64,000 nt of DNA from Nocardia bhagyanarayanae. Its GTDB lineage: Bacteria > Actinomycetota > Actinomycetes > Mycobacteriales > Mycobacteriaceae. Position 1 is the stretch's first letter; each line of letters opens with the position of its first letter. The notes beneath the pieces are model-generated. The model had not been told where the DNA came from, did no database searches, and saw nothing but the letters and a program-made list of their open reading frames with translations. Location: positions 3,410,001 through 3,474,000 of the forward strand of contig NZ_VFPG01000001.1 of the NCBI RefSeq assembly GCF_006716565.1, read 5' to 3'. The translations under genes were made by a program, and so were the position numbers. Below are positions 20,348 through 29,617 of the stretch, piece after piece.

Positions 20348-21769
20348 GTGAGTGCGTCCCCTCGACACGACTTTCGACCCGGGTCGAGCGAAACGCTGAC
20401 CGATCGTCTCGTCGACTTCGTCGGCCTCCTCCGTGAACACGGAATCCACGCGGGCCCCAGCGAAACCGTCGACGCCGCGTCGGCGATCGTCGCTCTCGGC
20501 GTCGAGAACCGCGAACGCCTGCGCTCCGGTCTGGCCGCCTGCCTGCTGCGCCGCAACGGCCAACGCGCCGTCTTCGACCAGCTCTTCGATCTCTATTTCC
20601 TGACCGCCGAACGGCCAGAGCCCGCAACGGTTCCCGAGTCCGTCGAGACGCTGCGCGAACGGCTCGCCGCGGCGCTGGCCGCCGACGATCAGGCCGCGCT
20701 CGCCGAACTCGCGAGCCAATCCCTCACCGAGCTGGGCGGTTACGGCGGCGCGGGCGGCGCGGGTCAATCGTCGCGGCCCGTCACCACCGCGTCGGGTGCC
20801 GGTTGGTCTTCGTACCAGACCATGAAAGCCCTTCGCCCGGAAGAACTTCTGGATCGTGTCGTCGCCGGCATGGGTGGCGCGGGCGAACTCGATTCCGCCG
20901 TCCACACCATCGAGGCCCAACGCAGGCTGCGCTCGTTCCGCACCGCCGTCCAAACCCAGGCCCGCCTCCGCTCCGCCGACCTACGCGGCACCGACTACAT
21001 CGCCCGCCGCGGCGTCGAAACGGCAACGGACCGAATCGATTTCCTCGGTGCCCGCGAACAAGACCTCGCCGAGATGCGCCGCCTCGTCAACCCTTTGGCC
21101 CGCAAACTCGCGACCCGCCTCGCAGCCCGCCGCCGCAAGGCCGTCCGCGGCCAGATCGACATGCGCCGCACCCTGCGCCGCTCCATGGCCACCGGCGGCG
21201 TCCCCGTCGACCCGGTGCTGCGCGCCCGCAAACACGGCCGCCCCGACCTCGTCGTCCTCGCCGACCTCTCCGGCTCCGTCACCGGCTTCGCCGAGTTCAC
21301 CCTCCAACTCGTCCAAGCCCTGCAAGACCAATTCAGCAAAGTCCGCAGCTTCGGCTTCATCGACACTTGCGACGAGATCACCGGCTTCTTCACCCCCGGC
21401 GAACCACCGCAGCCCGGCCTCTCCGCCCGAATCATCCGCGAGGCCAGCGTCTCCCGCTTCGGCAGCAGCAACTACGGCGAAGCCTTCCGCACCTTCGCCG
21501 ACACCCAGCTCGACATCCTCGGCCCCCGCACCTCCCTCCTCATCCTCGGCGACGCCCGCACCAACCGCACCGACCCGAATCTTGCTGCCCTGCAAGCAAT
21601 GACCGACCGAGCCAAACACGCCCACTGGTTGAACCCCGAACCCGCCCGCTCCTGGTCCACCGGCGACTCCGCGGCATCGACCTACGCCGAGCACGTCACC
21701 ATGCACGAGTGCCGCAACGTGCGCCAGCTGACCGAGGTAATCTCCCGCCTCTCCTGCGTAGTGCTGTAA
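20348..21769 (+). CDS. VWA-domain protein, CoxE/MoxR-partner type
   Basis: The 473-aa protein starts at GTG 20348 (VSASPRHDFRPGSSETL) preceded by a G-rich ribosome site. The first part matches CoxE-like proteins (LVDFVGLLREHGIHAGPSETVDAA; a mid region ending KAVRGQIDMRRTLRRSM). The C-terminal half is a VWA domain with the metal-site motif VVLADLSGSVTGFAEF (DxSGS). It is the expected partner of the MoxR ATPase upstream. This is the last core-like gene before the lower-GC island. Confidence 0.87.
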   Translation: MSASPRHDFRPGSSETLTDRLVDFVGLLREHGIHAGPSETVDAASAIVALGVENRERLRSGLAACLLRRNGQRAVFDQLFDLYFLTAERPEPATVPESVETLRERLAAALAADDQAALAELASQSLTELGGYGGAGGAGQSSRPVTTASGAGWSSYQTMKALRPEELLDRVVAGMGGAGELDSAVHTIEAQRRLRSFRTAVQTQARLRSADLRGTDYIARRGVETATDRIDFLGAREQDLAEMRRLVNPLARKLATRLAARRRKAVRGQIDMRRTLRRSMATGGVPVDPVLRARKHGRPDLVVLADLSGSVTGFAEFTLQLVQALQDQFSKVRSFGFIDTCDEITGFFTPGEPPQPGLSARIIREASVSRFGSSNYGEAFRTFADTQLDILGPRTSLLILGDARTNRTDPNLAALQAMTDRAKHAHWLNPEPARSWSTGDSAASTYAEHVTMHECRNVRQLTEVISRLSCVVL

Positions 21770-21789
21770 CCGGGGTCGCGCGACGTCGT

Positions 21790-21835
21790 TTGACGTGCTG
21801 ACACATGTGGAGATGTTGAGACACAAGTGAGTTCG
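21790..21835. repeat. Short direct repeat at the left edge of the island
   Basis: Two related copies lie side by side: TGCTGACACATGTGGAG and TGTTGAGACACAAGTGAG (about 21796-21832). They sit directly after the VWA gene, where base composition drops. They resemble the repeated ends of actinobacterial insertion sequences, but no transposase is present, so a remnant end is a guess. Confidence 0.3.
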
Positions 21836-21852
21836 AAGCTATTCTGATTCAC

Positions 21853-22173
21853 TTGGGGTCGGATCCCGCCTGGACTAGAGATGAGCTGATCCTCGCGTGC
21901 GACTTGATGATGGAGAACAGTTGGCGACAGATTCGAGAGACTGACCCCCGGGCGGCCGCGTTGTCGAAGCTACTGAATGGTCTGCCGCCAGACCACGACG
22001 ACAGCAAAACCCCTAGGCTTGAGGCATGGCACGTAGCCCTAACGAGGGGTCGTGGGCGTCATCGCCCGGCCGCCGACGGAACATGCAGGCGAACCGATCG
22101 CAAGATACGCAGCCTGAGCTGGCGGTCCGGCGACGACTGCATGGCGAGGGGCTTCGGTACCGCATTGCTGTAG
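21853..22173 (+). pseudogene. 5' remnant of an HNH/McrA-like restriction endonuclease gene
   Basis: About 55 residues (PAWTRDELILACDLMMENSW, then DPRAAALSKLLNGLP) match the N-terminal domain that precedes the HNH nuclease in actinobacterial McrA-like proteins. There, WTRDELILALDLY and an ELSxLLRxLP segment are followed by FRNPNGV. Here the similarity stops near 22015 and the rest is unrelated sequence. The only start is TTG at 21853, and the HNH catalytic part is missing. It overlaps the start of the Vsr-like gene. It is probably a truncated relic. Confidence 0.45.
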
Positions 22174-22544
22174 CACCTGTACCGGGCCTGCGCCGGAGAG
22201 CCGATATCGTTTTTACGAGGGCCCGCATTGCTGTCTTTATAGACGGATGCTTTTGGCACGGCTGCCCAGCGCACGGTCGACAGTCGTTCAAGCGCAACGT
22301 CGATTATTGGCGGACCAAGATAGCAATGAATGTTGCTCGCGATAGGGAAACCAACAGCAGGTTAAAGTCTGAAGGGTGGACGGTGTTGAGGTACTGGGAA
22401 CACGAGGACGCTGACTTGGTCGCCCGAGATATCGTGCGGATTGTGCGCCAGGCACAACTTAGGCCAACAAAAGGTCCGCGAAGTAGCCTAACCCGGGGTC
22501 TCGGAATGTACCCACAACCAGACCGCGATCTAGAAAGCGATTGA
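22026..22544 (+). CDS. vsr: Very-short-patch-repair (Vsr-type) DNA endonuclease
   Basis: Vsr nicks DNA 5' of T in T:G mismatches made by deamination of 5-methylcytosine. The 172-aa product shows the family motifs in order: MQANRSQDTQPELAVRRRLH, the catalytic RADIVF, then VFIDGCFWHGCPAH with zinc/catalytic Cys and His, WRTKI, N..RD, and GWTVLRYWEHE. It is on the strand opposite to the island operon, and its last 86 bases overlap the 3' end of drmB. A cytosine methyltransferase in the same island provides its biological reason. Its GC and codon use are those of the island. Confidence 0.9.
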   Translation: MARSPNEGSWASSPGRRRNMQANRSQDTQPELAVRRRLHGEGLRYRIAVAPVPGLRRRADIVFTRARIAVFIDGCFWHGCPAHGRQSFKRNVDYWRTKIAMNVARDRETNSRLKSEGWTVLRYWEHEDADLVARDIVRIVRQAQLRPTKGPRSSLTRGLGMYPQPDRDLESD

Positions 22545-24429
22545 ACTCCTCACAGCTGGTTTCGGGGACGAGCGCGCAGCCGTGGCAGGCGGCCAAGTTG
22601 CATGAGTCAGGCCCCTGGCCCTTTTCCCCCATGTCCATGCAAACGGGGTCGGTTGAACACCACCTAGCCCCGCTGAGCGCATTGGCCACGACCGACCAAA
22701 GTGCATCGGGTCGTGCCATCCGGACGAGCCCGCCCATGGTTCCCTCGGAGTCTCCAGCCGCCGTGTAGATAAGTAGCCCAGCCATCCGGTGGTTTGGTCT
22801 CTCGGAAACGTAGAGACGCTCACGGAGCGATGCTGAACTGTAGCCGCAGGCGAAGACGAGTTCATTCATCAGCAGGTGTCCGAGCGTGTGGAGCAGGACA
22901 AATCGTGGGCTGATCTGGCGCTGCTGCAACCCTCGCTGCCGGGCGACGTTGCTATGGTGATCGATGATCTTTTGTGACCGCGCTATCACTTTCGGCCGCT
23001 GTTCCCAATCTTCGAGGCGCTGTTGGTCTAGTTCTAAATAGATGCCTTCGCCCTTGACAACGTATGCCGGGAGCCAGTCGTGCTCGATTGGTAATTGACG
23101 GCGACGCAGCAGCCTCTTCCCTCGTGTCAGCTTCAAGCCCTCATCGCGCACGCGAGTGAAGCCGCGCAGTGCACGCGTCTCGGTCAGTGTCTCCAGTCGT
23201 CGTACCCGGTCGAGAAAGCTTGAGAGTTCTTCATGTACGCCCGGATCGGTTGAAGTGAGTAGGTCATCGACGGGGATCTCACGGAGCAGTTGATACTCGG
23301 GGTAGCGCCATTCATCGTTCCCGGTAAGCGTCTCAACAGCGTCTTCAGCATCCTCGTTGCCTCCCGCCATAGAGTCATCCAAGGAGCCCGAGTCCCCAAA
23401 ACTGCCGTGCCCGAACATGTCCCGATAGCCCGCCAGCAGTTCATGGTCCGTCATCGGCTTGAACAGTTCGTGCGGCAGCTCAGCGCGGATCTGGGCAGCA
23501 GTCACACCGGCACCGTCGATTCTATTCAGAATTCGCAGTATCGGCCGTACATCGGCCCGGTTCATCAGCTTGTGCAGCTCCGCGCTCACCGCTCCGACCT
23601 GGCGAGGCAGGTAGATCGAAGATTCGACCTTCGGGAAATAGACGTTCCCCGCGCCGCGCAGGGCACCGCGTATCGGCTGACTGCAGCTACCGTCGAGCTC
23701 GGCCAACCAAGGCCGCGAACCGGTGCAATAGAACGGTCTTTCGTCGGCGGCCAACTGGTCGGTGAGATGGGTACGCTCTACCTGGTTTTCCCAGTGCGAG
23801 TTCATGATCCCATCGAGCGACCGCTCTGCGCTGCACCCCTTCGGCATACTGCTGGGATCACAGACTACGACCTGGCCCTCCAGTCCACCGCCGCCACGCG
23901 ACTCCAGCCGCAACGTTCCTCTGCAACCCGGGCTGTGGCTGCGGTGAACCCATTCCCTGAATGGGAAGTCGTCGAGGTGACCGTGAGCGCAGATGGCGAT
24001 AAAGGGCACCTGTGACATACGAGGCGGCCTCTTCTTGCGACCGTCGGCGTCTTGCTTGTGCTTCGAGTCCGGGCATTCGACGGGCTGAGCCATCGTAAGG
24101 GGACTGAGTTCCAACCGCTTACAGTACATGCAGAACGACCAACGCGGGAACCGCAGCACAGGAACACTCAGGTTGGTATTGCGCAAGTCTTTTCCACGCT
24201 GTCGAGGCCGATAGTCGGGCGGGAGCCGGAATTCGCGAACCCGCAAGCGAGCTTCCAAGCGCCAGTCCTGCGCTTGGTACTCATCGAGCTCAAGTTGGGT
24301 CGGGTCATCCACTGAGTACCAGTGGTCGAGGCCGGCTGTGATTACCGAGGTTCCATTTACCAGGACACTCATGGCACCGACGCCAAAAGGCGTCACCAAC
24401 TGTGCACGCCGGATGCTGCCTGTAGTCAC
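22459..24429 (-). CDS. drmB: DISARM protein DrmB (DUF1998)
   Basis: The 656-aa product is the DrmB partner of the DrmA helicase. It opens with IRRAQLVTPFGVGAM, as DrmB proteins do. It carries zinc-type pairs (FCMYCKRLEL; ICAHGHLDDFPFREWVH). The DUF1998 end has FACGYSSASLRERLYV, then DPVCMDMGEKGQGPDSCNLA, CHGC and PETSCEEFN. I chose the GTG at 24429 because it overlaps the drmA stop as GTGA; an ATG at 24495 adds 22 Arg-rich residues. DrmA-DrmB form the core DNA-binding complex of DISARM. The 3' end overlaps the convergent vsr gene. Confidence 0.9.
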   Translation of the reverse strand: MTTGSIRRAQLVTPFGVGAMSVLVNGTSVITAGLDHWYSVDDPTQLELDEYQAQDWRLEARLRVREFRLPPDYRPRQRGKDLRNTNLSVPVLRFPRWSFCMYCKRLELSPLTMAQPVECPDSKHKQDADGRKKRPPRMSQVPFIAICAHGHLDDFPFREWVHRSHSPGCRGTLRLESRGGGGLEGQVVVCDPSSMPKGCSAERSLDGIMNSHWENQVERTHLTDQLAADERPFYCTGSRPWLAELDGSCSQPIRGALRGAGNVYFPKVESSIYLPRQVGAVSAELHKLMNRADVRPILRILNRIDGAGVTAAQIRAELPHELFKPMTDHELLAGYRDMFGHGSFGDSGSLDDSMAGGNEDAEDAVETLTGNDEWRYPEYQLLREIPVDDLLTSTDPGVHEELSSFLDRVRRLETLTETRALRGFTRVRDEGLKLTRGKRLLRRRQLPIEHDWLPAYVVKGEGIYLELDQQRLEDWEQRPKVIARSQKIIDHHSNVARQRGLQQRQISPRFVLLHTLGHLLMNELVFACGYSSASLRERLYVSERPNHRMAGLLIYTAAGDSEGTMGGLVRMARPDALWSVVANALSGARWCSTDPVCMDMGEKGQGPDSCNLAACHGCALVPETSCEEFNRFLDRGLVVGTFRDPGLGYFADLLLA

Positions 24430-27400
24430 TCGTCCGCCGCCTCGGCTGCGGCGGCTGCGTCCCGGTTGTAATCGAGCGAGATCTCCAGTCGGCACTCGGC
24501 GTCGACGTTACGCATGCTAGTGGGTACGTCCCACATAGTTGCAGATGCCTTGAGATCCGGCAGGGTGCCGGCGTAGCGCATCAAGCCTTGCTTGGGATCG
24601 CCACCCACAGCGTTGGCGCTCCAATCAGTGCGCTCCCATTTCTCCCATTCGTTTGCCCGTCTGTGTTGCTCTCGTCTCAGCGTTGCCAGCTCGCCTCGAT
24701 CAGCTATCTTGGCACGCTTTTCCAGAAGATCGACGGCAGTTTCGTACTGCGTAGCGGGGAATGGGTAGACCGGCAAGTCGAGTTCGGATGTTTGACGAAT
24801 ATGCGAGATCACGGCGGCGTGTAGCGCGCGGTTGAGCACGGGCGCCGCGAATGGTGTCAACGAGGTTGGTTCGACCTGGGCGTATAGCTGCTGATGGTAT
24901 GTACGGAAGCGCTCGTAGTGGCTACGATCCCGAGGCTTGGCAGCGCCATAGATTGTGATGACAAGGCCTGGATTGCGGTCCGGCCTACGGCCGATGCGGC
25001 CACTGACCTGGATGTATTGCGCGGTGGTCTTGGGTTGGCCAACTATCGTGATCAGTCCCAGCCGGTCGATGTCGACGCCGACCTCGATGATGTTCGAGGC
25101 GAGGCAGAGGTCGACGCATCCGGGCTCGCCATAGTGAAGCTGAAGCTGCTCGATTGCCTTTGGGATGTCATCACTACGCCGACGGCTTGTAAGTTCCATC
25201 GGTATACGTGGCCATCGGAGCGACTCTAAATCCTCTCGTCGCCGAAGCCCTGCCAGATAGTCCGGTATGTCAGATTGGACCAACGAGACCGTGTTACCAA
25301 GCTCCCGGAGAGAGTTCAGAAAAATAAGGTTCGTCCAGTAGCCATCCCTGTCAGAATCACGGAGTGCGACTGCCCCTTGCAGGGTGGCCGCGGCCACCCT
25401 TACCTGAACAGTCTGAGTCGACCCGAGCGAGGCGCTCATGACACCCAAATACCGCCGCCCCGGCTCAGGTTCACCATCTTCCCGCGTTGCTGGTTCAGCG
25501 AAGAAGGAATGCCCGTCGTCCAGGCCCTGCGGTGGGAAGAGAGCCACCTGCTCGCGTCCAAAAAGACTGCGAATCTGGTCGCTGTAGCGCCGAATGGTGG
25601 CCGTCGAGGCGATAATCTTCGGCGGACTGGGTTTGCTCTCGCGTTTATCGGTACAAAGGTCATCGATTACGGGCTCATATAGGCCAACCATCGAGCCGAG
25701 CGGGCCCGAGATCAGGTGTAGCTCGTCTTGGACAATTAGGCCGGGCGGTGAGACCCTCCGGATGCCATCATCGTCCAGCCCGAAGAGGGCGCGTGCCTCC
25801 GGACGCCAAGCCATCATGGCGAACTTGTCCACGGTGCCGATCACAATCGAGGGCTTGCTGTCGTAAATGTCTTGATCGACAACGTGGATCGGCAGTTTCC
25901 GACGCCCGCCGAAACGGCAGGCGTTGTCGATGCACCGGAATTCGACCTTCTTGCCAACGAGTTCGTAGCCGACTATGTCCTGGCCGCGACGAGGCTTCGG
26001 CTTGGGTCCCATCTCGGTGCCACACCACGGGCACCGCAGAAGGAGGAATTTGTTTTGTGCAGCGGGGTCGCTACCAAGTCGGCGCCAGTTTGTCACTGCC
26101 TGATCCCAATTGTTGGGAGTCGATGAACCGCCCAACCAGATGCCGATGCCGAAGGGTGCCGTCCCGAGCTCGTTCTGGTTCCTCGACCGGATGTCCTCCA
26201 GCACGCAAATCAGAACAGCCGCGCGGAGGAACTGCTGGGCTGTGAGTAGGCGCAGCGTATACCGCATGAGGGTGTCGGTCCCAGAGTCGTCCTTATTGCG
26301 CAGGCGTCGCGCCAACAGGCTTATGGCAGACGCACCAAGGTAGGCCTCGGTCTTTCCGCCTCCAGTTGGAAAGAAGATCAAGTCGACAATTGATCGGCTC
26401 GCTCGTGTTCGATCAACGAGTTCGGGCAAGCTAGCGAGCAAAAAGGCAATCTGGAAGGGTCGCCAGTTGCCCTTGCCTGGCAGTCGCTTGGGCACTGGAT
26501 GGGAGCTGGTGACAACGAGCCGCCCGTCGCGCTGGCGTTCTACCTCTCTCCGTTCGAAACTAGAGCGAAGTTGCTGGTAGAACATGGCCTCGTTTGCGAG
26601 ACGAAATGCCCGGCGAGCAGTAGGATCTGTTGTCGCTAATTGCCAGCCAATCTGCATGCGCTCAAGCGCCTCCCAGCAGAGTCGCATGTGACGGCGGGCT
26701 GCGGGTTGAAACTGCGGGAGCAGTCCATCAATCTCTACTTCACGCTCCCGAATCCACTCTTCGTATAGGCGCAGCACGGTGTCAACCTGGCCACGGCCAA
26801 CATCGCTCCCTTTGGCGAGCTCCTCCATGCTGACAGTCACCACTTGGCGTTTGCCGTCCCGTCCGTTGACATAGACGTTTGGTGTCAGGCTCACGACCTC
26901 GTGCGCGGGTAGGGGCTCGGCGCATACAGCGTCGACTAGCTCCTCGGCACTGAGGTTCCATTCGGCGGCGCAGCCATGCCCGATGGCGTAGGTCCGCTGT
27001 TTCCGGTATAGCAAGGCAATCGACTGTTCCTCCGTGTCCGGCTCGCGCAGTTCGACATCTGGATACGGCGTGATGCGGGCGCCGTCCTGAGGGTTCGCGT
27101 GGAATCTCATCTGGAAAAGCGCCGAAGATGGGCCACGACCCGACGCGGTGTTGAGCGCGGCGATGGTGACAAGACGAAGCGTTGAATCCGCAGGCTGTCT
27201 CGGCGCGCGGCGGCTGAACACCTGCAGTGTGGGCGTGATCTTAAGGTTTTCCGCAGGGCTCAGCGGGACGGTTATCAGTTGGTTATTCTCGGCCAGAAGC
27301 ATCTGGTGGGAAATAGCCCCAGACAGTTGGAAGGGGCGGCGTACCCACCATGTGCGTGGCCTACGAAGTCCCGGCCATAAAACCGAGACTCGGTCGTAAT

Positions 27401-27920
27401 AGGCGCCTGTCACCGTGACAGCCAAACTGCTTCCTGGTGGCACTTCGCATTGGAACGAGATCGCCATCGCTGCGGGTTTGAAGGAATTGGCGTCCGTCAA
27501 ATCGAAGTCGTCGCTATCGGCTTCGCCGCGAGCCGCCGACGTACTCTTCACCTCGATCGCCAACACCGGCTCGGTCAACAACCCCTCGCTGGTACTCAGT
27601 CCAGTGACTCCGACGATCTCGTCGCTATCGTCGTCCATGGCACCGCGAGGCTCGGGCGCTATCGATGTGCTGGGGGCGGGGACGGCTCCTCCAAAGAGGA
27701 TCCCAACGCCGTACCGGCGTAGTGGGTCGGATTCCGTAAGAATCTCTTGACTGGTGGCTTTCTCGTGCCAGAGGCCCCAACTGTCCTCGCGCTTCTCGAA
27801 ATGCACCACTCCGGATGAACAGTCTAGTGGTTTGCCGCGGGCTGGCTCGTCGGTAGGTGGGCCGAAAAGCTCTCGCCGGACGGCTGCCTCAAGGATGGCG
27901 CGTGCCTCAACCCCTGTCAT
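24426..27920 (-). CDS. drmA: DISARM helicase DrmA
   Basis: The 1164-aa SF2 helicase begins with VRRELFGP and YGVGILFGG, the N-terminal DrmA signature. Walker A FFPTGGGKTEAYLG lies near residue 515. A zinc insertion (LRCPWCGTEM...RCIDNACRF) lies near 630-665 and the DEXH-type box QDELHLISGPLGSM near 730. ASTATIR follows, then motifs V-VI in ASNIIEVGVDID and QVSGRIGRRPDRNPGL. In DISARM, DrmA with DrmB loads on invading DNA with free or single-stranded ends. The start ATG overlaps the preceding helicase stop as ATGA. Low-GC composition compared with flanking genes suggests transfer. Confidence 0.92.
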   Translation of the reverse strand: MTGVEARAILEAAVRRELFGPPTDEPARGKPLDCSSGVVHFEKREDSWGLWHEKATSQEILTESDPLRRYGVGILFGGAVPAPSTSIAPEPRGAMDDDSDEIVGVTGLSTSEGLLTEPVLAIEVKSTSAARGEADSDDFDLTDANSFKPAAMAISFQCEVPPGSSLAVTVTGAYYDRVSVLWPGLRRPRTWWVRRPFQLSGAISHQMLLAENNQLITVPLSPAENLKITPTLQVFSRRAPRQPADSTLRLVTIAALNTASGRGPSSALFQMRFHANPQDGARITPYPDVELREPDTEEQSIALLYRKQRTYAIGHGCAAEWNLSAEELVDAVCAEPLPAHEVVSLTPNVYVNGRDGKRQVVTVSMEELAKGSDVGRGQVDTVLRLYEEWIREREVEIDGLLPQFQPAARRHMRLCWEALERMQIGWQLATTDPTARRAFRLANEAMFYQQLRSSFERREVERQRDGRLVVTSSHPVPKRLPGKGNWRPFQIAFLLASLPELVDRTRASRSIVDLIFFPTGGGKTEAYLGASAISLLARRLRNKDDSGTDTLMRYTLRLLTAQQFLRAAVLICVLEDIRSRNQNELGTAPFGIGIWLGGSSTPNNWDQAVTNWRRLGSDPAAQNKFLLLRCPWCGTEMGPKPKPRRGQDIVGYELVGKKVEFRCIDNACRFGGRRKLPIHVVDQDIYDSKPSIVIGTVDKFAMMAWRPEARALFGLDDDGIRRVSPPGLIVQDELHLISGPLGSMVGLYEPVIDDLCTDKRESKPSPPKIIASTATIRRYSDQIRSLFGREQVALFPPQGLDDGHSFFAEPATREDGEPEPGRRYLGVMSASLGSTQTVQVRVAAATLQGAVALRDSDRDGYWTNLIFLNSLRELGNTVSLVQSDIPDYLAGLRRREDLESLRWPRIPMELTSRRRSDDIPKAIEQLQLHYGEPGCVDLCLASNIIEVGVDIDRLGLITIVGQPKTTAQYIQVSGRIGRRPDRNPGLVITIYGAAKPRDRSHYERFRTYHQQLYAQVEPTSLTPFAAPVLNRALHAAVISHIRQTSELDLPVYPFPATQYETAVDLLEKRAKIADRGELATLRREQHRRANEWEKWERTDWSANAVGGDPKQGLMRYAGTLPDLKASATMWDVPTSMRNVDAECRLEISLDYNRDAAAAAEAADE

Positions 27921-29617
27921 GCATTGCCTCCATAGGTGGCGCGAAGCGTCTGTACTTCGATCAAAGTGATCAAGCGATCCGTCGCGCGCGTCAATCCGAC
28001 ATACAGCAGCGCTTCGAAGTTGGGTGCGGATGCCGCGTCGAGGTCGGTGGCGATGATTGCCGGGGCATCCAGCCCTTTGAAGGCATGGATTGTGCTGTAG
28101 CGAAGTCGGCCTCGCTTAGGCACTTGGCCATCAGCAGGTTGCAAAATCTGTCGAAGCCATGGATCCGTCGTTGTTTCGGCAGTTGCCCCGTGCCGGAGAG
28201 GGCTTAGCACTACGATCTCATCCAGGTTGTAACCATCGGCTCGCAGCATATGCACCGCGTCGGTCAAGGCCTTCGATTGATCAGTGCCACGGGGGACTGG
28301 GATGAACTCGGGATCGGCACCATCATCCGGACGGCGGAAGCGACGGTAACCGGGCGCCATATGGCTGAGCTTCTTTACGACTGTCCCAATTCGCGGCAAA
28401 TTCCGGCAGTTGACAGTCAGCGCGAATGTTGTCAGGCCTGGTATCCTATCGCGCAGCAGAGCCCTTCCGTCGCCTCGTTCATAGATTGCCTGGCGCTCGA
28501 AATCGCCAAAAAGGAGCACTCGGCCACCTCCAAGGCCACCCTCGACCAGGAACTCGAGCACGTCAATGAACGGCTCACGGGCGAGATCCTGGATCTCGTC
28601 GACAATGAGGAAGTCGGCGGCTTCATCTTCCCCATGATCGAGTAGCGCTTCAATGGCGCGATCTGGAAGATCGCTTTCCCAGAAGTCAGGCTCAGCTTGA
28701 GACGGCGCTCGCCCGCCGCTGAGCCTGAGCGCCTCCTCGTGAAACGTCGCGATCCGAACGCCCTCGACCCCGATCAACTGCTGCTTCAGTCGCTGGCCGA
28801 GTAGACGATTGAAGCACAGCACCCGTCCAGTTCGCCCGACCGCGACTTCCCGTCGGGTGGCTTCCATTGCCAGCCAGGTCTTCCCAGTCCCTGCGGGGCC
28901 TGCGAACAGAACCGCTTGGTTGTGCTGCATGTTGTCGAGCGCATCGTATTGTTCGTCAGTGAACGTTGCGAGCTGGGTCTCCCGTGCTCGTCGGATGTCC
29001 CCCGGCACGATTGCGGCCTCGAACTTCGGCCGTAGGACGTTTGCGATCCGGAGGGCTGCTGCGTCATCTAGTCCGCCTACGTCGTGGCTGAACCCAGGTA
29101 CCCGGCTCTCCAAATGCTTGATCCCTGCGACTATGACCCGCAGGATTGCTGGTACGGCGCCAGTGTGTAGATCTTCTGAGTCTAGTAGCTGCCACTCCTG
29201 CCACTCCGGACTCCGCGGAAGCATAGTGCGGGCGCGGACAGAGGTGAACCAGACCGCATTTAGCACCGGGACGGAATGCAGGTCGACGTTGCGTGATCGT
29301 AGATAGTTGCGAATGCTGTGCATAGATTCATTCGCCTGCTGAAAAGGGCTGCGGCTGGTCGGCGGCTGTGAACCGAGCTTCCATTGGCCATCGGGCGACC
29401 GCTTCACCGAGGAATGCGACTTCACCTCGATGACCAACATGCCGTGCTTCGGCGTGATCACGACGAAGTCGGCCTCACCCTCGACCTGGCTCACATGCGA
29501 AGCGATTGCCTGGGAGTGCAATACGATCCAGCCGTCGGTTTCCGCGCTGGACGCCAATGCCCTGAAGAGAGCCTTCTCTCCGGGCGGCGCATCATCAGGG
29601 CAATACGGCGGCATCAT
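27917..29617 (-). CDS. NERD-domain SF1 (UvrD-like) helicase
   Basis: The 566-aa protein has a NERD nuclease-related domain near residues 45-80 (GEADFVVITPKHGMLVIEVKSH, a PD-(D/E)XK-like D...EVK pattern). A UvrD/PcrA-type helicase core follows: Walker A FAGPAGTGKTWLA near 240, VDEIQDL near 342, the QAIYERG region, and the C-terminal STIHAFKGLDAPAII and YVGLTRATDRL. I chose the ATG at 29617, which overlaps the previous stop as ATGA; ATGs at 29626 and 29614 are also possible. It is coupled to drmA. A nuclease-helicase taking the place of DrmC is my inference. Confidence 0.88.
   Translation of the reverse strand: MMPPYCPDDAPPGEKALFRALASSAETDGWIVLHSQAIASHVSQVEGEADFVVITPKHGMLVIEVKSHSSVKRSPDGQWKLGSQPPTSRSPFQQANESMHSIRNYLRSRNVDLHSVPVLNAVWFTSVRARTMLPRSPEWQEWQLLDSEDLHTGAVPAILRVIVAGIKHLESRVPGFSHDVGGLDDAAALRIANVLRPKFEAAIVPGDIRRARETQLATFTDEQYDALDNMQHNQAVLFAGPAGTGKTWLAMEATRREVAVGRTGRVLCFNRLLGQRLKQQLIGVEGVRIATFHEEALRLSGGRAPSQAEPDFWESDLPDRAIEALLDHGEDEAADFLIVDEIQDLAREPFIDVLEFLVEGGLGGGRVLLFGDFERQAIYERGDGRALLRDRIPGLTTFALTVNCRNLPRIGTVVKKLSHMAPGYRRFRRPDDGADPEFIPVPRGTDQSKALTDAVHMLRADGYNLDEIVVLSPLRHGATAETTTDPWLRQILQPADGQVPKRGRLRYSTIHAFKGLDAPAIIATDLDAASAPNFEALLYVGLTRATDRLITLIEVQTLRATYGGNA

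Noticed and set aside
24495-24495. ATG at 24495 as the start of drmB
   Set aside because: It adds an Arg-rich segment inside drmA; the GTG at 24429 overlaps the drmA stop as GTGA, the same arrangement as in the rest of the operon.
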